NCBI GenBank assembly: GCA_019423635.1
Contig: JAHZBA010000065.1
Span: 1-5,622, forward strand
Length of the DNA stretch: 5,622 bases
Reading direction: 5' to 3'
Origin: Clostridiales bacterium
GTDB lineage: Bacteria; Bacillota; Clostridia; Oscillospirales; Oscillospiraceae
Notes under the pieces: model-generated
Databases searched by the model: none
What the model saw: only the letters and a program-made list of their open reading frames with translations
Told to the model about the DNA's origin: nothing
Position numbers and translations under genes: made by a program
Part shown: positions 1-3,608 of the stretch, piece by piece
Numbering within the stretch: the first letter of the stretch is position 1
How the letters are laid out: every line of letters starts with the position of its first letter

Positions 1-152
1 TACTGGATGGTGGGCAGGGCGGCCCGGATGCGCTTGTCGTCGGTGATGACGCCGCTGCCGTCCTTGGCCATGGGCACGTTGAAGTCACAGCGCAGCAGGA
101 CCTTTTTCCCTGCCACATCCACGTCGCGCACGGTCTTTTTGTTGTAGTTCAT
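1..152 (-). CDS. pgk: Phosphoglycerate kinase, N-terminal fragment (runs off left edge)
   Basis: Glycolytic enzyme of the cytoplasm that transfers phosphate from 1,3-bisphosphoglycerate to ADP, giving ATP and 3-phosphoglycerate. Only the first 50 codons are present. They begin MNYNKKTVRDVDVAGKKVLL and continue into RCDFNVP at residues 21-27, the highly conserved phosphoglycerate-kinase signature whose Arg, Asp and Asn contact the 3-phosphoglycerate substrate. This is followed by the usual ITDDKRIRAALPTI stretch (about residues 36-49). The ATG at 152 is chosen because a GGAGG (160-164) lies 7 bases upstream; an in-frame ATG at 158 would have only 1 base of spacing. The gene follows trmL on the same strand after 50 bp and seems to have its own promoter overlapping the trmL stop codon. 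The rest of the gene lies outside the window, so its completeness cannot be judged. Confidence 0.94.
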   Translation of the reverse strand, partial: MNYNKKTVRDVDVAGKKVLLRCDFNVPMAKDGSGVITDDKRIRAALPTIQ

Positions 153-177
153 GTGCATGCCTCCAGACTTGTGATTG

Positions 178-206
178 ATGATAACGGCGCAGTGCGCCGG
201 ATTCAA
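178..206 (-). promoter_or_regulatory. Candidate sigma-A promoter of pgk, with a palindrome in the spacer
   Basis: On the minus strand TTGAAT (206-201) is separated by exactly 17 bp from TATCAT (183-178), a good match to TTGACA/TATAAT. It predicts a transcript starting near 171, which leaves a leader of about 20 bases containing the GGAGG of pgk. The -35 overlaps the trmL stop codon. The spacer is almost filled by the perfect palindrome CGGCGC-AGT-GCGCCG (185-199), which could be a repressor site. Alternatively it is a weak hairpin after trmL, but no T-run follows it. No transcription data are available, so this is a sequence-based prediction. Confidence 0.55.
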
Positions 207-715
207 AGAGTGTTGGCGGAAGCGGCGCCGGAACCCATGGACCCCTCCGCCGTCAGGCCGGGAAACCCAGCCTGCCGCAGCGCCTCATAGACGCAGACCG
301 CCACCGTGTTGCTGAGGTTCAGGCTCCTGGCCTCGTCCACCATGGGCAGGCGGATGCAGCGCTCCGGAAACCGCTCCCGGAGGGCTTGGGGCAGCCCCGC
401 CGTCTCCTTGCCGAAAAACAGCCAGCTGTCGGGGGTGAAGCGGGCCTCCGTGTAGGGCCGGGGGGCCTTTGTGGTGGTGAGCCAGGCATCCCGGGCGGCC
501 TCCGGACAGCGGGAGAAGAGGTCCCCCAGGCTGTCGTAGTCAAAGACCTCCACCAGGTGCCAGTAGTCCAGCCCCGCCCGGCGGACCGCCTTTTCCGAGA
601 TGTCAAAGCCCAGGGGCCGGACCAGGTGGAGACGGCTGCCGGTGGCGGCACAGGTGCGGGCGATGTTGCCGCAGTTCTGGGGGATCTCCGGTTCGACCAA
701 TACCACATTCAGCAT
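203..715 (-). CDS. trmL: tRNA (cytidine/uridine-34-2'-O)-methyltransferase TrmL
   Basis: SPOUT-family (SpoU/TrmH class) enzyme that uses S-adenosylmethionine to methylate the ribose 2'-OH of wobble nucleotide 34 in tRNA-Leu isoacceptors (function known from E. coli TrmL/YibK). The protein is 170 aa; the E. coli enzyme is 157. All three family motifs are visible: motif 1 NCGNIARTCAATG (residues 14-26), motif 2 LFFGKETAGLP (99-109) and motif 3 RSLNLSNTVAVCVYEALRQ (130-148). These form the knotted AdoMet site. Residues 150-170 are a short Gly/Ala/Ser-rich tail of no known role. The ATG at 715 is chosen over an in-frame GTG at 730 because a GGAGGG (721-726) lies 5 bases upstream of it and the homologous sequence starts there (MLNVVLVEPEIPQNCGN). 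The gene has its own promoter and is followed by pgk on the same strand. Confidence 0.94.
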   Translation of the reverse strand: MLNVVLVEPEIPQNCGNIARTCAATGSRLHLVRPLGFDISEKAVRRAGLDYWHLVEVFDYDSLGDLFSRCPEAARDAWLTTTKAPRPYTEARFTPDSWLFFGKETAGLPQALRERFPERCIRLPMVDEARSLNLSNTVAVCVYEALRQAGFPGLTAEGSMGSGAASANTL

Positions 716-750
716 AGAGTCCCTCCGCACTTTTTTACCAGGTGCGTTCT

Positions 751-779
751 ATTGTAATCCTTTACGTTTATAAATTCAA
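751..779 (-). promoter_or_regulatory. Candidate sigma-A promoter of trmL
   Basis: The minus strand carries TTGAAT (779-774), a 17-bp spacer and TACAAT (756-751). The predicted start is near 744, giving a leader of about 29 bases that ends in the trmL Shine-Dalgarno. The flanking DNA is clearly AT-rich compared with the coding regions, as expected for a promoter. The -35 hexamer and spacer length are identical to those proposed for pgk. Confidence 0.65.
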
Positions 780-851
780 GCATATTGTGCTGAAAAATCC
801 CGCTTTTATAGAATTTCACCATGGATTTGGAGCATTTTCTGCGAAATGCCG

Positions 852-907
852 AAAAAAACCGGGTTCCGGGGTTCCGTATCGGCATTGTAGACAACCCCGG
901 AAACCCG
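852..907 (-). terminator. Intrinsic terminator read on the minus strand, upstream of trmL
   Basis: The segments 860-873 and 893-907 pair over 14 bp with a single bulged base (CGGGTTCCGGGGTT against AACCCCGGAAACCCG), closing a 19-base loop. Read on the minus strand, the stem is followed at once by seven T residues (complement of A852-A858), the classic rho-independent layout. Read on the plus strand there is no T-run, so it is directional. No gene on the minus strand lies just upstream of it. It probably stops antisense transcription from the prs operon side before the trmL promoter, or ends an unrecognised small RNA. Confidence 0.6.
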
Positions 908-1122
908 CAGGATCTCCTCCCTCCCGGCGGGGCGGTGGACACGCATCCGGGGACGCCTTTCCGCAGGCGTCCGGGGTCCTCCGGCCGGTGAGACCCGGGC
1001 GGTTCCCGCCAAAAATAGGGGCCGCGGCTGGCGGCGGCGCGAAAACAGGGGCAGATGCTGGAAATCCGGGGAGAAATTTCTTGAAGAATTTTACTGGAGG
1101 GGCTGGATTTTCAGGAAATGTC
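908..1122. other. Intergenic stretch without a convincing gene
   Basis: Open frames exist here on both strands because of the high GC content, but none has a good ribosome binding site, family resemblance or sensible coding pattern. The stretch contains one clear hairpin, GGACGCCT (951-958) paired with AGGCGTCC (965-972) around a 6-base loop, with no T-run on either side. A smaller GGCGG/CCGCC inverted repeat lies near 1000-1010. The DNA becomes AT-rich from about 1062 to 1092, just before the promoter of the plus-strand operon. I recognise no riboswitch or structured RNA family. Confidence 0.5.
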
Positions 1123-1131
1123 TGTTATAAT
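1123..1131 (+). promoter_or_regulatory. Extended -10 promoter of the glmU-like/prs operon
   Basis: TGTTATAAT (1123-1131) is a perfect TATAAT with the extended -10 TGn motif. The best upstream -35 is only a poor match (TGGATT at 1104-1109, 16 bp away), which fits an extended -10 promoter that depends little on the -35. Transcription should start near 1138, which leaves about 33 bases of leader before the gene. This start point rules out the upstream in-frame ATGs at 1118 and 1130 as translation starts of the downstream gene. Confidence 0.62.
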
Positions 1132-1158
1132 GGGAGACGGTACAATTTCTCAGTGTAC

Positions 1159-1165
1159 GGAGGGG
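1159..1165 (+). promoter_or_regulatory. Ribosome binding site deciding the start of the GlmU-like gene
   Basis: GGAGGGG lies 6 bases before the ATG at 1172 and 3 bases before the ATG at 1169. The first has normal spacing, so 1172 is preferred. A small inverted repeat, GTACA (1140-1144) and TGTAC (1154-1158), abuts the Shine-Dalgarno directly and lies within the predicted leader. Confidence 0.7.
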
Positions 1166-1171
1166 CCAATG

Positions 1172-1657
1172 ATGGATTGCCCAAAGAGCGCTGTCGTGCT
1201 GATGGAGGAGGCTGTCCTCCCGGCTACATACGAACCGCTGATGCTGGAGACCTTTCTTGCCGCGCCAATCCTCTTCTGGATGGGACGGCATCTGCTGGCC
1301 GAGGGTGTGCAGCGGATTTTTCTTGCCTGCGATCCGGCCTTTGCGGACAAGGCCCGGTCTCAGCTCCCGCCGGAGCTGCCGGCGGTGATCTCCGACCGGC
1401 GGGAGGACCTGCTGGCCTTTCTGGACACGCCGGACACGGTGCTGGTCCTCAGCCGCTCCGCCCTGCCCATGGCGGAGGCGGGAGCGGGGTTCGCCTTCAC
1501 CGCGCCGGGGCAGGAGCTGCGGGAGGTCTGGCGGGAACGCCTGAGCAGCGCCGTGCAGGGCGCGGAGCTGGCGGGCGGCTGGTTGCCGGTGTACTCTCCG
1601 GAGACCCTGAAGGAGCTGGAGGAGGTCTTCCGGAGCCGGGGGCTGCGGCCGGAGTGA
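1172..1657 (+). CDS. Degenerate GlmU-like nucleotidyltransferase-domain protein, function unknown
   Basis: Intact 161-aa frame with its own promoter and a strong ribosome binding site, followed 63 bp later by prs. Its position matches that of glmU in the Bacillus/Clostridium glmU-prs-pth-mfd cluster. By eye the protein resembles a compressed GlmU pyrophosphorylase domain. Residues 6-13 (SAVVLMEE) fall where GlmU has AVVLAAGxGTRM. Residues 31-65 (APILFWMGRHLLAEGVQRIF...) correspond to the GKPMxxHV helix and following strand. DTVLVLSRSALPM (88-100) corresponds to the strand ending in GDTPLL. YSPETLKELEEVFRSR (141-156) corresponds to the ND-R-LxxAE helix. The nucleotide-binding GxGTRM loop, the QxxxGTAH segment and the metal-binding Asp are absent, and no left-handed beta-helix acetyltransferase domain follows. 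It has no signal peptide or membrane segment. It is unlikely to be an active UDP-GlcNAc pyrophosphorylase; it may be a relic or a repurposed regulatory protein. The relationship is inferred from weak similarity plus position. Confidence 0.7.
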   Translation: MDCPKSAVVLMEEAVLPATYEPLMLETFLAAPILFWMGRHLLAEGVQRIFLACDPAFADKARSQLPPELPAVISDRREDLLAFLDTPDTVLVLSRSALPMAEAGAGFAFTAPGQELREVWRERLSSAVQGAELAGGWLPVYSPETLKELEEVFRSRGLRPE

Positions 1658-1720
1658 GGCGCCGGCCAAAACAAATGCGAGGAAAATTTACATACAGATC
1701 ACAGAAAGAGGTGCGGTAAC

Positions 1721-2680
1721 ATGATTTCTCACGGCAAGGATGTAAAGGTGTTCACCGGAAACGCCAACCCGGCGCTGGCCAAGGAGATCTGCCAGCTGAT
1801 GGGAACGCGGCTGGGCGAGGCGGAGGTAAAGGGCTTTGCCGACGGTGAGGCCTCCGTTTCCATCTATGAGACGGTCCGCGGCAGCGACGTCTTTATCGTG
1901 CAGTCCACCTGCAAGCCCGTCAACGACAACCTGATGGAGCTGCTGGTGATGATCGACGCCCTGCGCCGGGCCTCCGCGGGCCGGATCACGGCGGTCATCC
2001 CCTACTTCGGCTATGCCCGGCAGGACCGCAAGGCCAAGGCCCGGGACCCCATCACGGCGAAGCTGGTGGCCAATATGATCACCGCCGCCGGCGCGGACCG
2101 GGTGCTGACCATGGATCTCCACGCCTCCCAGATTCAGGGTTTTTTCGACATCCCCGTGGACAATCTCCTGGGCAACCCCATCTTTGTGGACTACTACGCC
2201 AAGAAGTTCGGCAGCCGCTGTGAGGACATGGTGGTGGTCTCCCCGGACGTGGGCTCCGTGGCCCGGGCCCGGGCCTTCGCCCAGAAGCTGCACATGCAGC
2301 TGGCCATCGTGGATAAGCGCCGCCAGAAGGCCAACCAGTGCGAGGTCATGAACGTCATCGGCGACGTAACCGACAAGGACTGCATCCTCTTTGACGATAT
2401 GGTGGACACCGCCGGGAGCCTGTGCAACGCCGCCAAGGCGCTGGTGGAGGTGGGCGGCGCCAAGACCGTCCACGCCTGCGCCTCTCACGGCGTGCTCTCC
2501 GGCCCGGCCATTGAGCGGATCGACGGAAGCTGCATCGCCGAGCTGGCGCTGCTGAACACCATCCCCGCCGTGGACGGCGCCCTCAGCGACAAACTGAAGT
2601 ATCTCTCCGTGGCCCCCATGTTCAGCGAGGCCATTGAGCGGATTTACCAGGAGGTTTCCATCTCCAAGCTGTTTGGCTGA
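1721..2680 (+). CDS. prs: Ribose-phosphate pyrophosphokinase (PRPP synthetase), class I
   Basis: Cytoplasmic enzyme that transfers pyrophosphate from ATP to ribose 5-phosphate, making PRPP for purine, pyrimidine, NAD, histidine and tryptophan synthesis. The 319-aa protein has the usual length (about 315-320) and all key elements. These are FADGE (39-43), the catalytic flexible loop YARQDRKAK (98-106), the metal/ATP-site segment MDLHASQIQGFF (131-142, with His134), VSPDVGSVARAR (173-184), KRR (199-201) and the PRPP-binding loop FDDMVDTAGS (224-233). The arrangement is that of the phosphate-dependent, ADP-inhibited class I enzymes. The ATG at 1721 follows AGAGGTG (1707-1713) with 7 bases of spacing. 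No promoter or terminator is evident in the 63 bp after the GlmU-like gene, so the two are probably co-transcribed. A 113-bp gap with a strong hairpin separates it from pth. Confidence 0.97.
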   Translation: MISHGKDVKVFTGNANPALAKEICQLMGTRLGEAEVKGFADGEASVSIYETVRGSDVFIVQSTCKPVNDNLMELLVMIDALRRASAGRITAVIPYFGYARQDRKAKARDPITAKLVANMITAAGADRVLTMDLHASQIQGFFDIPVDNLLGNPIFVDYYAKKFGSRCEDMVVVSPDVGSVARARAFAQKLHMQLAIVDKRRQKANQCEVMNVIGDVTDKDCILFDDMVDTAGSLCNAAKALVEVGGAKTVHACASHGVLSGPAIERIDGSCIAELALLNTIPAVDGALSDKLKYLSVAPMFSEAIERIYQEVSISKLFG

Positions 2681-2730
2681 GCCAAGCGCGTGATTTCCCA
2701 AAATCCGGGGAATCCTGAACAAAAGAAAAC

Positions 2731-2770
2731 CGGCACAGGCGGGGAAGCGAGTTTCCCCGCCTTGTGACCG
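2731..2770 (-). terminator. Long GC-rich stem-loop between prs and pth, U-tract only on the minus strand
   Basis: A perfect 10-bp stem, AGGCGGGGAA (2737-2746) with TTCCCCGCCT (2753-2762), closes a 6-base loop. It extends outward through CAC/GTG and CGG/CCG with one bulged base at each step, to 16 bp in all. On the plus strand it is followed by GTGTGG, not T-rich, and pth translation starts 24 bases later, so it is not a normal terminator for the operon. On the minus strand it is followed by GGTTTTCTTTTG, which fits an intrinsic terminator for antisense transcripts. In the prs-pth mRNA it may instead stabilise a processed prs 3' end. Confidence 0.45.
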
Positions 2771-2793
2771 TGTGGAAAAAGGAGTGAGTTAAC

Positions 2794-3381
2794 ATGCTGC
2801 TGGGCACAAAGTCCGCCGCCGTGGACTGGCTGGTGGCGGGACTGGGAAATCCCGGCCCCAAATACCGGAACACCCGCCACAACATGGGCTTTTTGACGGT
2901 GGACCTGCTGGCAGAGCAGGAGGGCGTCAAGCTGAACCGGGTGAAGTTCCAGTCTGCCTATCAGATTCTGTCCTTTGCCGGGCAGCGGTGCCTTGTGATG
3001 AAGCCCCAGACCTATATGAACCTCTCCGGCGAGGCGGTGCGGGAGGCGGCGCAGTTCTACAAGATCCCGGCGGACCATGTGCTGGTGATCTACGACGACG
3101 TGTCGCTGCCGGTGGGCAAGCTCCGGGTTCGGCCCAGCGGCTCCGCCGGAGGACACAACGGCATCAAGAACATCATCGCCCACCTGGGGACCCAGGACTT
3201 CCCCCGCATCAAGATCGGCACCGGGGCGCCGGAGGAGGGAGGGGACATGATCAACTGGGTCATCGGGGAGCCCTCCCAGGGGGAGAAGAAGATCTTGCTG
3301 GAGAGCTTCCAGCAGGCGATCCGCGCGGCGGCGTGCGTGATTCAGTACGGCTGTCAGAAAGCCATGAACGACTTTAACTAG
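2794..3381 (+). CDS. pth: Peptidyl-tRNA hydrolase
   Basis: Essential cytoplasmic esterase that frees tRNA from peptidyl-tRNA dropped by ribosomes. The 195-aa protein is close to the usual 185-195. Conserved residues are in place: GLGNPGPKYRNTRHNMGF (16-33) contains Asn19 and catalytic His29 (E. coli Asn10 and His20); KPQTYMNLSGEA (70-81) contains Asn76 (E. coli Asn68); YDDVSLPVGK (100-109) contains Asp101 (E. coli Asp93); and GGHNGIKNI (119-127) contains Asn122 (E. coli Asn114). About nine extra residues precede the first conserved strand. The ATG at 2794 follows AAGGAG (2779-2784) with 9 bases of spacing. The stop codon TAG (3379-3381) coincides with the left edge of the inserted repeat element: its TA is the probable duplicated target and its G is the element's first base. 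The predicted empty site has the same TAG, so the protein end is not altered. Confidence 0.97.
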   Translation: MLLGTKSAAVDWLVAGLGNPGPKYRNTRHNMGFLTVDLLAEQEGVKLNRVKFQSAYQILSFAGQRCLVMKPQTYMNLSGEAVREAAQFYKIPADHVLVIYDDVSLPVGKLRVRPSGSAGGHNGIKNIIAHLGTQDFPRIKIGTGAPEEGGDMINWVIGEPSQGEKKILLESFQQAIRAAACVIQYGCQKAMNDFN

Positions 3382-3394
3382 AGTCTGTTTTAAA
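3380..3394 (+). repeat. Left terminal inverted repeat
   Basis: AGAGTCTGTTTTAAA, matched exactly in inverse at 3527-3541. The match continues beyond one mismatch into CCG (3396-3398 against 3523-3525 in inverse), so about 18 of 19 bases agree. The first 10 bases also match the outer right copy. Confidence 0.85.
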
Positions 3395-3526
3395 ACCGTC
3401 AAAACGCCGTCTTGGGGTATCTTTTTTCGTCAGGACTGCGTTGATTTGACTTGAAATCCGTCAGGATTCCTGTGTCAAATCGCCTTGCTTGACAAAAAAT
3501 CTGCCCTAATCCGGCATTCCGCCGGC

Positions 3527-3541
3527 TTTAAAACAGACTCT
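3527..3541 (-). repeat. Inner right inverted repeat copy
   Basis: TTTAAAACAGACTCT is a perfect 15-base inverse of 3380-3394, so the segment 3380-3541 (162 bp) is itself a complete inverted-repeat unit. Unlike the outer copy it is not followed by TA or CTAG but by GGGGG, so it does not look like the insertion boundary. Confidence 0.85.
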
Positions 3542-3543
3542 GG

Positions 3544-3574
3544 GGGCTGTCTCTATAGGCCCAAGATTTTTTTT
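3544..3574 (+). terminator. Weak terminator-like hairpin plus T8 inside the insertion
   Basis: GGGC (3544-3547) can pair with GCCC (3559-3562), with one extra T-G pair, around a loop of about 9 bases. Eight T residues (3567-3574) follow after AAGA. The stem is short and the T-run is not adjacent, so efficiency would be modest at best. It lies between pth and mfd and could reduce read-through into mfd. The long stem formed by the flanking inverted repeats might strengthen it. Confidence 0.3.
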
Positions 3575-3579
3575 GTGCG

Positions 3580-3591
3580 AACAGACTCTAG
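3580..3591 (-). repeat. Outer right inverted repeat copy
   Basis: AACAGACTCTAG is an exact 12-base inverse of 3378-3389. It includes the palindromic CTAG seen at the left boundary and marks the likely true right edge of the insertion. It is a shorter match than the inner copy. Confidence 0.8.
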
Positions 3592-3608
3592 CCAATGGAG
3601 GCCTCTTT

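Larger units (their letters stand above)
3379..3590. mobile_element. MITE-like non-coding insertion between pth and mfd
   Basis: A non-coding stretch of about 210 bp bounded on the left by CTAGAGTCTGTT (3378-3389) and on the right by its exact inverse AACAGACTCTAG (3580-3591). A further shared inverted block lies inside, TCTTGGG (3410-3416) and CCCAAGA (3560-3566). TA (3379-3380 and 3589-3590) flanks both ends, as for target duplications of IS630/Tc1-mariner-type MITEs; CTAG would be an alternative 4-bp duplication. Deleting 3381-3590 rebuilds pth-TAG, 17 bases and the mfd ATG with its GGAGG, a perfect operon junction. The interior is rich in short repeats: CGTCAGGA twice (3428-3435, 3459-3466), GATTTGAC/GTCAAATC (3443-3450, 3474-3481) and CCGGC/GCCGG (3511-3525). 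There is no transposase, so it would need one in trans. The family is not identified. Confidence 0.65.

Noticed and set aside
185..199. The palindrome after trmL as an intrinsic terminator
   Set aside because: The stem is only 6 bp with a 3-base loop, and the following bases (TTATCATC) are not a T-run. It fits better as part of the pgk promoter.
709..942. A 77-codon minus-strand frame covering the trmL promoter region
   Set aside because: It crosses the terminator, the trmL promoter and the trmL ribosome binding site, which fit regulatory DNA better, and it resembles no known protein.
951..972. GGACGCCT/AGGCGTCC hairpin as a terminator or riboswitch
   Set aside because: There is no T-run on either strand and no recognisable conserved riboswitch core around it. 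It is recorded only as a stem-loop.
821..991. A 56-codon plus-strand frame starting MDLEHFLRNAEKNR
   Set aside because: There is no Shine-Dalgarno before the ATG, no promoter, and the frame runs through the terminator stem and the 951-972 hairpin. The later residues are Pro/Gly/Arg-rich as in random GC-rich sequence.
742..1719. A 325-codon plus-strand open frame spanning the gap and the GlmU-like gene
   Set aside because: Its first part is intergenic, with no ribosome binding site, and its second part is a Gly/Ala/Arg-rich shadow frame of the gene at 1172-1657, typical of high-GC DNA.
1688..2722. A 344-codon minus-strand frame opposite prs
   Set aside because: It is the antisense shadow of a fully recognisable PRPP synthetase, with His/Gly/Val-rich composition and no motifs.
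3489..3517. TTGACA in the insertion as a promoter for mfd
   Set aside because: The -35 is perfect, but the hexamers at 16-18 bp spacing (CCGGCA, CGGCAT, GGCATT) are poor -10 matches.
3378..3591. CRISPR array or tRNA in the pth-mfd spacer
   Set aside because: The repeats are inverted and only three copies exist, with no regular spacers, and no cloverleaf or T-arm consensus is present.
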